DNA from: Verrucomicrobiota bacterium
GTDB lineage: Bacteria; Verrucomicrobiota; Verrucomicrobiia; Verrucomicrobiales; Akkermansiaceae
DNA length: 54,485 bases
Reading direction: 5' to 3'
NCBI GenBank assembly: GCA_004294095.1
Contig: RDZR01000037.1
Coordinates: 1 to 54,485, forward strand
The position numbers and the translations under genes were made by a program. The notes under the pieces are model-generated. The model made no database searches and had not been told where the DNA came from. It worked only from the letters and a program-made list of their open reading frames with translations. How positions within the stretch are numbered: the first letter of the stretch is position 1; the number at the start of each line of letters is the position of its first letter. Below, piece after piece: positions 47,801 to 54,485 of this stretch.

Positions 47801-48086
47801 GCAGGCCGAACGAATCGTAACCCATCGGGTGCAAGACGTTGAAGCCATTCATTTTTCGATAGCGCCCGATGATATCCGTCGCCGTGTATCCTAATGGATG
47901 GCCGACGTGTAGGCCCGCACCGCTTGGGTAGGGAAACATGTCCAGAACGTAAAATTTAGGCTTCGCGGCATCAAATCCTTCCTCACCCGGGCCCGGGGTG
48001 CGGAACGTTTTTTCCTGATCCCAGCGGCTTTGCCAGAAGGGTTCAAACTCACGAAATGGGAATGGCTTGCGAACGGTGGTGGACAT
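44871..48086 (-). CDS. leuS: Leucyl-tRNA synthetase with an in-frame RAYT transposase insertion
   Basis: A 1071-residue frame. LeuRS parts: catalytic [17 protein letters not shown], the editing domain with [19 protein letters not shown] and [19 protein letters not shown], then [13 protein letters not shown]; after the insertion [14 protein letters not shown], the [11 protein letters not shown] loop, anticodon-binding and C-terminal domains ([15 protein letters not shown]). Residues about 400-629 are foreign: a Y1 transposase domain with MPNHVHVLF (H530/H532) and a candidate catalytic Y590. Removing them leaves 841 residues, the normal length. The frame is open throughout, so the protein may be made with the insert. 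The start is ATG 48086 ([19 protein letters not shown]), not the longer frame to 48215. Confidence 0.93.
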   Translation of the reverse strand: MSTTVRKPFPFREFEPFWQSRWDQEKTFRTPGPGEEGFDAAKPKFYVLDMFPYPSGAGLHVGHPLGYTATDIIGRYRKMNGFNVLHPMGYDSFGLPAEQYAIKTGQHPAITTAQNIETYRRQLKALGFGYDWDREIATTDPEYVRWTQWIFLQIYQSYFCEETQRARPVSELLEKGWTREQIDDVRLAYVADTPVWWSPDLGTVLANEEVEEWKAKGHQVERRPLRQWMLRITKYAQRLIDELDTLDWPEGIKLLQKNWIGRSEGASVQFDISDHPFQIEVFTTRPDTLFGATYMVLAPEHPFVPQITTAGQQEAVAIYQKSCSAKSDLDRGDLNKDKSGVFTGAYAINPVNGEQLPIWIADYVMMSYGTGAIMAVPAHDERDFEFASKFSLPIKTVVTRSVGVSPTSSPYFNPEKEIQKHVTFELPHWQQKGKLIFATWRLADSIPQEKLNQWRAERDAWTAIHPEPWDTDTENEYHQRFSKSIDEWLDSGSGECILQNSSISKIVADAMHHFDGDRYFLESFVIMPNHVHVLFRLSPDHLLEDVIHSWKSFSAKEINKARSTSGEVWQKDYWDRIVRDRDHHDHLQTYIAENPKRARLKEGAFVHWSRSVGVSPTHDEDVGGTPTLLDGPGIAVNSGFLDGLATADAKREMIAWLEAKQLGKCRVQYKLRDWLFSRQRYWGEPFPLVWKNGQHHGLAESELPLLAPPLEDYKPTGTPDPILSKAREWVELADGSARETNTMPQWAGSCWYYLRYCDPSHKNRFISREAETYWSGGSEEKSGMVDLYVGGTEHAVLHLLYARFWHKVLFDLGEVSTPEPFQKLINQGLILGEDGQKMSKSRGNVVNPDDVIREYGADALRLYEMFMGPLEQVKPWQMKGVEGVSRFLARVWRLAFEEKEDGSWAISQKVQDVPCSDLTLRRVVHETIKKVSEDIEKLSFNTAISQMMICTNAFTQATVVPRAEFFILLQLLNPFAPHLTEEIHAKLGGNGMLCEGSWPQYDEAALVKSEVELVIQVNGKLRDRIVVPLDLEQPAIEEIAFASPKISEHLAGKTLRKVIFIPGKILNIVAN
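46200..46223 (+). repeat. REP palindrome, inner right end of the RAYT element
   Basis: AAGGAGCGTGGGCG, TC, CCGCCCAC: a head of five bases and a GTGGGCG/CGCCCAC-type stem. Inverted relative to the other two copies; together with the copy at 46237 it makes a head-to-head pair like a BIME. Confidence 0.8.
46237..46260 (-). repeat. REP palindrome, middle copy
   Basis: GTGGGCGAGACGCCCACGCT then CCTT, identical to the copy at 46867-46890 and 13 bases from the inverted copy at 46200. Within leuS it encodes RSVGVSPT. Confidence 0.8.
46867..46890 (-). repeat. REP palindrome, left end (in leuS reading direction) of the RAYT element
   Basis: Same 24 bases as 46237-46260. It marks the point where the leuS product changes from LPIKTVVT to RSVGVSPT. 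Confidence 0.8.
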
Positions 48087-48206
48087 GATGAAGCGCGGTG
48101 CGGCAATTTGCATGGGCAGCTTGCTCTTGGAAAGAAAAACTCCGAGCGATGCCGCTTCTGGTAGATTCGGGCGTGCAATTTTTCCGAGCACTATCATGCT
48201 GGTGGC

Positions 48207-50234
48207 GTGTTGCAAATTCGTGAAATGGCTGAGCGCGTCCTGTTTTCAGAAACGCTCGAGCAAAAGCTCCAGTTAGTGCCGCTCGCCATCGTGGATGACT
48301 CGCCGGGTGCTGCCTTGGCCACGCCTGCCGCGCCCGGGCGGCCGCTGGAGCTGCGCATGCGGTCTGGCAAGGAGCGCATCGATTTTCCGCATGGTGCACG
48401 GCTTGAGCAGGATCGCGAGCGTGGCGTGTTGCTGCATTTTTTGGCCAATCACGAACTGTTAGCTGCTGAGCTGATGGCGCTTGTTTTGTTGAAATTTCCC
48501 GACGCGCCCAAAGCCTACCGAGCGGGTGTTTACGAAGCGATGCGCGAGGAACAATCCCACGCGCTGATGTATCTGCGGCGGATGAAGGAAGTGGGCGTGC
48601 AGTTGGGAGATTATCCGGTGAATGATTATTTTTGGCGGATTGTTGCGCCGATGGAGACCCCGCTGGATTTTGTGACGCGGCTCAACCTCACTTTCGAGCA
48701 GGCGAATTTGGATTTCTCGAAATATTATGCAGGTTTGTTCCGCCAAGTGGGCGATGCGGCGACGGCGGCGGTGTTAGAAAAAATTCACTTGGATGAAATC
48801 GGTCACGTCGGCCACGGATTGAGGTGGTTCCGCCAATGGAAGGCACAAGGCGAAACTGATTGGCACGGCTATCAGCGCTGCTTGAGTTTTCCGCTCACGC
48901 CTGCGCGGGCGAAGGGTAACGCGCCGTTCAACGCCGCAAGCCGCCGCCTCGCGGGCATGGACGAGGAGTTCATCCGCGCTCTGCAAGTGTGCTCATTTTC
49001 GCGTGGCAGAACTCCCGTGTTGCATTGGTTTAACCCAAATGCAGAAGGTCACGCCCGCGCCGCGTGGGCTGGAAAACCATGGCAGCCAAATGCCAATGCC
49101 GTCTCGCTGGAGCAAGATCTCGAGTTACTCATGCTCGGCCAATGCAAGCGGGATGATGCTCTCTTGCTGCGGCGCATGCCATCCATCGAGCATCTGGAAC
49201 GTTTGCAAAATGCAGGTTTTGTCTTGCCTGAATTGTGGCCTCAAGATTGCCCGCCAGGACGCAAACTCGGCGGCGTGAGGCCTTGGGCATGGTCGCCAGA
49301 AGCAATCGCTCAACTGCGTCCTTACGCGGCGGACGTATCATCAGCATTGCCGATGCCGCCCTCGAAAGCATGGCCGCATGCTTGGTTTTCCAAGGCGATT
49401 GGTCTTCAGTTAGAAAAACGGTTAGGCAGCCAAGATCAAACGGCAACGTGGTGCACAACACTGGATGATGTTCTCATTCATGTTAGAAAATGGTTAGAAA
49501 ATGGCCAAGCATTATTGAAGGCACCTTTCGCCTGCGCGGGCAAAGGCCACCTACGAGTTAATAGCGAAACGGATCTCAAAAAAATGAGCGCGTGGGTCGT
49601 CAATACCTTGCGTGATCACGGAGGCGTTGTGGTCGAGCCATGGCTTGAGCGAGTGATGGATTTTTCTGCGCTCTATGAAATGCATGCTTCTAACAGCCAA
49701 CGAAGAGTCGAGCTAATTGGCATGACGCGCATGCACAACGACGCGGCAGGTCGTTTTCAAGGCATTCAAGTAAGTCGCAAATGGGGATCGATCTTGGATG
49801 ATTCGATTGCCGCATTTTTATTTCGTGAAGCCAAGGTTCTGGACGTTTATGAAAAGCAGATACCGAGCATGTTAAATTCTTTATTACCCGGCTACCAAGG
49901 CGCGGTGGGAGTGGATGCGATGGTGCACCGGCTCGATGACGGCAGTTTGGCACTTAAGCGAGTGATCGAAGTCAACGTCCGCCAAACCATGGGCCGAATT
50001 GCTTGGGATTGGATGCAACACCGCGCAGGTATGCAAAATGGCTTCCTCCGTATTTTGCGTAAAAAAGATCTCGGGAAAAATCAAATCTATCAGTTAGATT
50101 CCGAGTCAGGTATTTTTCTCAACGATCCAGCTCACGCAGATGCCTTTCTCGCGCACATGGAATTTTCTGCGGGGCAGGGGAGAGTGACATGCGTTGAAAG
50201 TTCCCAGAGAGAAAAACAAGACTGTCGTTTCTAA
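48207..50234 (+). CDS. DUF455 ferritin-like protein fused to an ATP-grasp-like domain
   Basis: A 675-residue protein. Residues about 60-260 form a helical ferritin-like domain (DUF455): [69 protein letters not shown] carry the E/H residues for a diiron site. Residues about 430-650 look like ATP-grasp: [41 protein letters not shown] and [17 protein letters not shown] (metal-binding ExN). The start is GTG 48207 or ATG 48225. Divergent from leuS with about 120 bp between. DUF455 is related to diiron oxygenases such as MiaE; the function of the fusion is unknown. Confidence 0.8.
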   Translation: MLQIREMAERVLFSETLEQKLQLVPLAIVDDSPGAALATPAAPGRPLELRMRSGKERIDFPHGARLEQDRERGVLLHFLANHELLAAELMALVLLKFPDAPKAYRAGVYEAMREEQSHALMYLRRMKEVGVQLGDYPVNDYFWRIVAPMETPLDFVTRLNLTFEQANLDFSKYYAGLFRQVGDAATAAVLEKIHLDEIGHVGHGLRWFRQWKAQGETDWHGYQRCLSFPLTPARAKGNAPFNAASRRLAGMDEEFIRALQVCSFSRGRTPVLHWFNPNAEGHARAAWAGKPWQPNANAVSLEQDLELLMLGQCKRDDALLLRRMPSIEHLERLQNAGFVLPELWPQDCPPGRKLGGVRPWAWSPEAIAQLRPYAADVSSALPMPPSKAWPHAWFSKAIGLQLEKRLGSQDQTATWCTTLDDVLIHVRKWLENGQALLKAPFACAGKGHLRVNSETDLKKMSAWVVNTLRDHGGVVVEPWLERVMDFSALYEMHASNSQRRVELIGMTRMHNDAAGRFQGIQVSRKWGSILDDSIAAFLFREAKVLDVYEKQIPSMLNSLLPGYQGAVGVDAMVHRLDDGSLALKRVIEVNVRQTMGRIAWDWMQHRAGMQNGFLRILRKKDLGKNQIYQLDSESGIFLNDPAHADAFLAHMEFSAGQGRVTCVESSQREKQDCRF

Positions 50235-50251
50235 CACTTTTCCCAACCCTG

Positions 50252-51019
50252 ATGCAAAGCTTAACCAAGATCCTGAAGCGCCATCCGTTTCCGGTCTTGG
50301 CGAAGTTTGATCGAGTCGTCGCCGTATCCTTTGCCTTTCCAGAAGCCACGCTCAAGCCGCTGGTGCCGGCAGGTTTGGAGCTCGACTGTTATGAAGGCCT
50401 CGGATTTCTAACAGCAGCATTGGTATGGACGCGAGATTTGCGGCCTGCTGGATTCCCGACTTGGCTAGGAAATGATTTTTTTCTAGCAGGATATCGGATT
50501 TTCACCCGATTGCGCGACGAAACCGGCCGAAATTTGCGGGGCTTAAAGATCATCCGCAGTGAAACGGACAAGCGTAAGATGGTGATTCTCGGAAATCTCA
50601 TGACGGGATACAATTACCGGCAAGTCCATGTGAAAATTGAGCAACTTGGCACTGACACGCGTGTTCTAACATCTTTACCTAACAGCGAGGCGACACTGGA
50701 CATCACCTTTGATTCGCAAACTCAGAAAGCGGAATTGCCGAGCAACTCACCTTTTCCAGATTGGCGAACTGCGCGGAGATTTGCAGGACCCATGCCATTT
50801 ACCTTCAGCCCAGAGGCGGATCGAAAATTCGTGGTGATCGAAGGCAAGCGCACCGACTGGACTCCGCGGCCAGTTACTGTTAAAAAATGGCATGTCGGTC
50901 TATTCAACGAAGGTCCGTTGCAAGGAGTGGATCCGATTCTTGCAAATGCGTTTGCAGTCGAAAATATCGATTATCGTTGGAATAAAGGGCGGATGATTCG
51001 GATAGGAGGTAAGCCATGA
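50252..51019 (+). CDS. DUF2071 family protein
   Basis: A 255-residue protein. VVAVSFAFPEATLKPLVPAG, LGFLTAALVWTRDLRP and the long beta-rich region resemble DUF2071/YqjF-like proteins, which share the acetoacetate decarboxylase-like fold. No catalytic lysine could be assigned with confidence. It overlaps the next gene by ATGA and is 17 bases after the DUF455 fusion. Confidence 0.65.
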   Translation: MQSLTKILKRHPFPVLAKFDRVVAVSFAFPEATLKPLVPAGLELDCYEGLGFLTAALVWTRDLRPAGFPTWLGNDFFLAGYRIFTRLRDETGRNLRGLKIIRSETDKRKMVILGNLMTGYNYRQVHVKIEQLGTDTRVLTSLPNSEATLDITFDSQTQKAELPSNSPFPDWRTARRFAGPMPFTFSPEADRKFVVIEGKRTDWTPRPVTVKKWHVGLFNEGPLQGVDPILANAFAVENIDYRWNKGRMIRIGGKP

Positions 51020-51771
51020 GCGAACGAGGTAAATGGCAGGGAATGTGGACGATTGTCCGTTTCAATTGGCCGTTCTATCTGATAGCGATGCTAGTTCTCA
51101 TCGCTGCGGGAGCGGGTATTTTATTGAGTCATGCACTGTGGCTGAAGATTGGCTTTGGTTTCGCTTTATTCGGATCTACGTATTTCCTAGTAGGTTCACT
51201 CGGCGTTTCCCATCAGGTGTATGACCGCTCGGATCTTTACAAGTGGAAATGGCTGGAACGCGCACTCTCTGGGCTGAATGCGAAGCAAATTGTTTTCTGC
51301 CATTCTGGGTTTGACGAAGCGTCGCAGGACTTGATCGAGCGCTATCCGAGTGCAGATTGGATTCTGTTAGATCATTACGATCCGGCGCAAATGACTGAGG
51401 CATCGATCCAGCGGGCGAGGAAGCGCTACCCACCTACCCAAGGAACTCAAGCGGCACCTTATGATCGTTGGCCAGTGGTTGGGGAATCGGCGGATTTGGT
51501 TTTCGGGCTGTTAGCGATTCATGAATTGAGAAGTGAGGCTGAGCGCAGCGCGTGGTTTGCTGAGGCCCAGCGCTGTCTCAAGCCCGGCGGGCGAGTGGTG
51601 CTCGCAGAACACGTCCGAGATTTCGCTAACTTCGTGGCGTTTGGTCCCGGGTTTTTACATTTTCATTCCGTCGGGAGTTGGCAAAGGTGTTGGGAAATTG
51701 CCGGATTTCAGATGATTGATCATTTCCGCGTCACTCCATGGGTTCGTATTTTTGTGATCTTTAAGCCATGA
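51016..51771 (+). CDS. Membrane-anchored SAM-dependent methyltransferase
   Basis: A 251-residue protein with two membrane helices near the start (FYLIAMLVLIAAGAGILLS; IGFGFALFGSTYFLVGSL) and a methyltransferase domain: IVFCHSGFDEASQDLIERYP, then ADLVFGLLAIHELRSEAE, LKPGGRVVLAEHVRDF, FQMIDHFRVTPW. The glycine-rich motif I is degenerate (HSGFDE). Between a DUF2071 protein and a small membrane protein, overlapping both by 4 bases. Confidence 0.78.
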   Translation: MSERGKWQGMWTIVRFNWPFYLIAMLVLIAAGAGILLSHALWLKIGFGFALFGSTYFLVGSLGVSHQVYDRSDLYKWKWLERALSGLNAKQIVFCHSGFDEASQDLIERYPSADWILLDHYDPAQMTEASIQRARKRYPPTQGTQAAPYDRWPVVGESADLVFGLLAIHELRSEAERSAWFAEAQRCLKPGGRVVLAEHVRDFANFVAFGPGFLHFHSVGSWQRCWEIAGFQMIDHFRVTPWVRIFVIFKP

Positions 51772-52202
51772 TCGATCTGCTCACGTTGTTGCTGCGCATT
51801 GCAGGTGGAGGATTGCTTCTGTTAGCCATTCTTCATGTTCCGATCGGCAAGCAGTTAAAATGGAGCGAAGAAGCCAGGCGCATGAGCCGGACAAACGAGT
51901 CCATTTTTCACGTTCATACGTTTTTCATTTGTGTTGTGTTGGTGATGATGGGACTTCCCAGTCTGTTAGAGCCGTCGATTTTTCTCCAATCTTCACGAGC
52001 TAGCTTGTGGCTTTCATGGTCGATATCGGTTTTTTGGTGGATGCGATTATACTTCCAATGGTTCGTCTATCCGGCGGAGTTATGGCGTGGAAAACGGATG
52101 GAAACTGCGGTCCATCTCTGGTTCACTTTTGTTTGGACCGCTCTTGCCCTGCTATTTGCCGCTTGCGGAATGTTTCAAGCTGGATGGTGGCTCATGCCGT
52201 GA
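51768..52202 (+). CDS. Small integral membrane protein, unknown function
   Basis: A 144-residue protein with four predicted membrane helices (LLTLLLRIAGGGLLLLAILH; FFICVVLVMMGLP; LWLSWSISVFWWMRLYF; FTFVWTALALLFAACGMFQ). Starts in the methyltransferase stop (ATGA) and overlaps the DoxX-like gene end by 11 bases on the other strand. The family is not recognised. Confidence 0.7.
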   Translation: MIDLLTLLLRIAGGGLLLLAILHVPIGKQLKWSEEARRMSRTNESIFHVHTFFICVVLVMMGLPSLLEPSIFLQSSRASLWLSWSISVFWWMRLYFQWFVYPAELWRGKRMETAVHLWFTFVWTALALLFAACGMFQAGWWLMP

Positions 52203-52590
52203 CATCGCTTTTGGGCTGATAAATCGCCCAATACCACACCAGCGAGAGAAATGCGAGATTGAGCACGACCATGCCCGGCGCGGAAACTAAGAGGTCTTTT
52301 GCTAACCGTATTTCCAAAATATTCATAGAAACCAAAGCCAAAGTTTGGACCAGAGCACAACATTTCCGCCAAATCCGGCTGAAAATCCACAGACCTAACA
52401 TCACCTCAAGGATCCCGATCGAGAGTGTCGCAACATCCCGCATCTCCTCGCCTAAAATCCGCTCAACAATTTGCCGATGGCGCGGGATCCCGTCGGATAT
52501 TTTACTGTAAAGACCGTGGAAGATCCAAACAGACCCAATGATAAAGCTCAGATAAAGATGAAAATGCTTAGATTTTAAAACATGTTTCAT
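52192..52590 (-). CDS. DoxX-like membrane protein
   Basis: A 132-residue protein with four helices (LYLSFIIGSVWIFHGLYSKI; TLSIGILEVMLGLWIFS; LVQTLALVSMNILE; MVVLNLAFLSLVWYWAIY). The pattern WIFHGLYSKI...GILEVMLGLW is that of DoxX-like family proteins. The start is ATG 52590; the frame to 52596 uses a TTG. The 195 bases to the next gene show nothing definite. Confidence 0.7.
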   Translation of the reverse strand: MKHVLKSKHFHLYLSFIIGSVWIFHGLYSKISDGIPRHRQIVERILGEEMRDVATLSIGILEVMLGLWIFSRIWRKCCALVQTLALVSMNILEIRLAKDLLVSAPGMVVLNLAFLSLVWYWAIYQPKSDVTA

Positions 52591-52785
52591 AATCAATATT
52601 TAAGCCTACAACCATCGAGCATCACAGACAAGTAGCATCTATCAGAGCCGATCGAGTTATGTGATTTTTTAATAGGCATTATTGATTATCTAACTGATAG
52701 AAGCCGGCATTGTTATTTGGTCTTTTTATGAATCTGCCAATTTTTCGAGTTGCTGCAAAGTTAGATCCCACTACGGTTTGCTAAA

Positions 52786-54324
52786 ATGCGCCAGATGTCT
52801 CGTTTTTTTCTACCATTATTATTCGCTGCGCTGGTCACAGATTTGCATGCTGGACTCAGGCTTTCGGCGTTGATCGGGGAGCATATGGTTTTGCAACGAG
52901 ATCATGCCAATTCGATATGGGGCTGGGCGGAGCCGGGCGCAGAAGTGGCCGTGAAAATCGCTGGGCAGAGCTTGAAGACGCAGGCGGATGAGCATGGAAA
53001 ATGGAGGGTCGCGCTCCAGCCGATGGCCGTTTCCAATCGCCCGCTGCGCATGCAGATTTGGTCTCGGTATGAGTCAATCGTGCTCTCGAACATCCTCGTG
53101 GGTGAAGTGTGGGTCTGCTCCGGACAGTCGAATATGCAATGGTCGGTGGCTTACTCAAAAGATGCGGATCTTGAGGTTCCGGCGGCCAATTACCCTCAAA
53201 TCCGCTTGATGACGGTGCCGAATTTGGGCACGCAGGAAAAGCAGGATGACTTCCGTGCACGCTGGGAAATTTGCACGCCAGAGTCGGCCGCGGGATTCTC
53301 CGCCGTAGGATACTTTTTTGGGCGGCAACTTCACCAAACGCTAGATGTGCCAATCGGCCTGATTCACAATGCATGGGGTGGTTCCGCTGCAGAAGCATGG
53401 ATTCCTCGCGAAGCGATCGATGCCGACCGTCGCCTAGAGAATGTCTCGCTGGAGTGGAAAAATCTGGAAGCAACCTATCAGCACGATCAGGTCGTGGCTG
53501 ATTGGCAAAAAAAGGCGAGCGAAGCAAAGACGGCCGGCCAGCCTGAGCCGCCTAAGCCCGAAAACCTTCTCACCGGAAACCAGCGCCCAGGCAACCTTTG
53601 GGCCGGCGTGCTGCATCCGCTACTTGGTTATGGAATCCGTGGCGTTATTTGGTATCAGGGCGAGTCCAATGCTGGGCGTGCTTATCAATACGACGAAGTA
53701 TTTTCCATGATGATTCATGAATGGCGCAAAGCCTGGGGCATTGGCGATTTTCCTTTTTACTGGGTGCAGCTCGCCGATTTTATGGAGGAGAAAAAGCAGC
53801 CGAGCGAGTCAGGATGGGCAGAGCTGCGCGAGGCGCAAACCAAGACGTTGGCTCTCGCAAATACCGCGCAGGCAGTTATTCACGATCTAGGCGAAGGACG
53901 CGATATTCACCCTCGAAATAAGCAGGAGGTGGCAATGCGTCTCGCCCGCATTGCGCTCGCGCGTGACTATGGGAAAACGCTTGAATTCCAAAGCCCAAGT
54001 TATCATGCCATGGCGATCAATCATGGGAAAATCACGCTGACATTTGAGAACTCAGGCAAGGCCGGACTTTATGCTTTTGATCAGGAAGAAGTCAGCGGCT
54101 TTGCGGTGGCGGGAGAAGATCAAATCTGGCATTGGGCTCGCGGTCACATCATCGCAGCCAATCAAGTGGAAGTCACTTGCGAAGCGGTGCCCCAGCCCGT
54201 GGCGGTGCGTTACGCATGGGCTGACAATCCAGTAGCAAATCTATACGGCGGAAATGGCCTGCCGGTTGTGCCATTTCGCACGGACGATTGGTCGATGGTG
54301 ACGCAGCCGCAAGGCGCGAGGTAA
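52786..54324 (+). CDS. Sialate O-acetylesterase, secreted (SGNH family)
   Basis: A 512-residue protein with a signal peptide (MSRFFLPLLFAALVTDLHA, from ATG 52795; an earlier ATG at 52786 is possible). Beta-rich N-domain LSALIGEHMVLQRD, catalytic serine in VCSGQSNMQWSV, and block with Asp/His GRDIHPRNKQEVAMRLA; IGLIHNAWGGSAAEAWI and VIWYQGESNAG complete the family signature. It removes O-acetyl groups from sialic acid or plant/algal sugars. With GH110 nearby it suggests use of host or algal glycans. Confidence 0.9.
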   Translation: MRQMSRFFLPLLFAALVTDLHAGLRLSALIGEHMVLQRDHANSIWGWAEPGAEVAVKIAGQSLKTQADEHGKWRVALQPMAVSNRPLRMQIWSRYESIVLSNILVGEVWVCSGQSNMQWSVAYSKDADLEVPAANYPQIRLMTVPNLGTQEKQDDFRARWEICTPESAAGFSAVGYFFGRQLHQTLDVPIGLIHNAWGGSAAEAWIPREAIDADRRLENVSLEWKNLEATYQHDQVVADWQKKASEAKTAGQPEPPKPENLLTGNQRPGNLWAGVLHPLLGYGIRGVIWYQGESNAGRAYQYDEVFSMMIHEWRKAWGIGDFPFYWVQLADFMEEKKQPSESGWAELREAQTKTLALANTAQAVIHDLGEGRDIHPRNKQEVAMRLARIALARDYGKTLEFQSPSYHAMAINHGKITLTFENSGKAGLYAFDQEEVSGFAVAGEDQIWHWARGHIIAANQVEVTCEAVPQPVAVRYAWADNPVANLYGGNGLPVVPFRTDDWSMVTQPQGAR

Positions 54325-54344
54325 TCGTTCTTATTTGCTGAAAT

Positions 54345-54485
54345 CTATTTGATCCCGTGCTCTTGCTTGAAGGCTTCTTTGGCGGAGGGATCATCGTCTG
54401 GCCAGTTTTGATAGATGGTCGTCAGCGTCCTGTTGCGGTCTTCACCGGGAGGGAGAGTCATGGCCCATCGCGCGGCGGCGGCTGG
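54345..54485 (-). CDS. C-terminal end of a gene (runs off window)
   Basis: The minus strand is open from the window edge to a TAG at 54345 and encodes the last 46 residues: PAAAARWAMTLPPGEDR, then LTTIYQNWPDDDPSAKEAF, ending HGIK. The repeated unit of A-WA--LP-G--R---L--I---W---DP--A is common in secreted Verrucomicrobiota proteins of unknown function. Opposite to the acetylesterase gene. Confidence 0.55.
   Translation of the reverse strand, partial: PAAAARWAMTLPPGEDRNRTLTTIYQNWPDDDPSAKEAFKQEHGIK

Noticed and set aside
48087-48215. Longer LeuRS start at 48215
   Set aside because: The extra 43 residues are unlike LeuRS and overlap the divergent gene; [18 protein letters not shown] is the family start.

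Overview
The window looks like a chromosomal segment of a bacterium of the phylum Verrucomicrobiota, probably near Akkermansiaceae/Verrucomicrobiaceae. The best evidence is a five-gene pilus-like operon (22194-29494) in the same order and with the same gene types as Amuc_1102 to Amuc_1098 of Akkermansia. It is supported by a Cas12b effector that resembles, from memory, the one of Opitutaceae bacterium TAV5. Most of the window is housekeeping DNA; one accessory island lies at about 5.0-13.0 kb.

Layout. 1-2822 (minus): a MoxR / DUF58 / DUF4381-like / BatA operon with ATGA overlaps. 2978-5001: two secreted or lipid-anchored proteins of unknown function. 5002-13201: a type V-B CRISPR-Cas island. 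It holds cas12b (1485 aa, RuvC triad intact), a VapC/Phd-type toxin-antitoxin pair on the opposite strand, cas4, a roughly 34-residue scrap of cas1 joined to cas2, a candidate tracrRNA, an array of eight identical 36-bp repeats, and an IS630-family transposase fragment. 13202-21319: hflK-hflC-ruvC-lipB, acs, a coiled-coil protein and a DinG-type helicase, with aroD convergent. 22194-29494: the pilus-like operon, closed by a strong terminator. 29607-37855: a CoaE-Rho fusion, ppdK, a CBS protein, a nucleotide-sugar-epimerase-like protein, coaB, suhB and ispF. 37864-41760 (minus): gyrB and hom. 41862-44764 (minus): a GH110 galactosidase and a secreted nitrilase-family enzyme. 44871-48086 (minus): leuS carrying an in-frame transposase. 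48207-54485: a DUF455/ATP-grasp fusion, a three-gene overlapping cluster (DUF2071, methyltransferase, membrane protein), a DoxX-like protein, a sialate O-acetylesterase and the end of one more gene.

The two most striking observations are deletions in the CRISPR adaptation genes and an insertion in an essential gene. In the CRISPR island, cas4 runs straight into the last part of cas1 and then into cas2. Nearly all of cas1 and the C-terminal iron-sulfur cysteines of cas4 are gone, while the effector and array look intact, so the locus probably still interferes but cannot acquire spacers on its own. In leuS, a REP-associated tyrosine transposase (RAYT) with its REP palindromes sits inside the editing domain, and the reading frame stays open across about 230 extra residues.

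Two further signals cross gene boundaries. The hexamer TGTTAG/CTAACA occurs about 100 times by hand count, roughly four times chance, but is absent from about 3.76 to 11.56 kb, which includes cas12b. Sequence similarity to the Alicyclobacillus tracrRNA and crRNA handle, recalled from memory, suggests that the array is transcribed on the minus strand towards a plus-strand tracrRNA.
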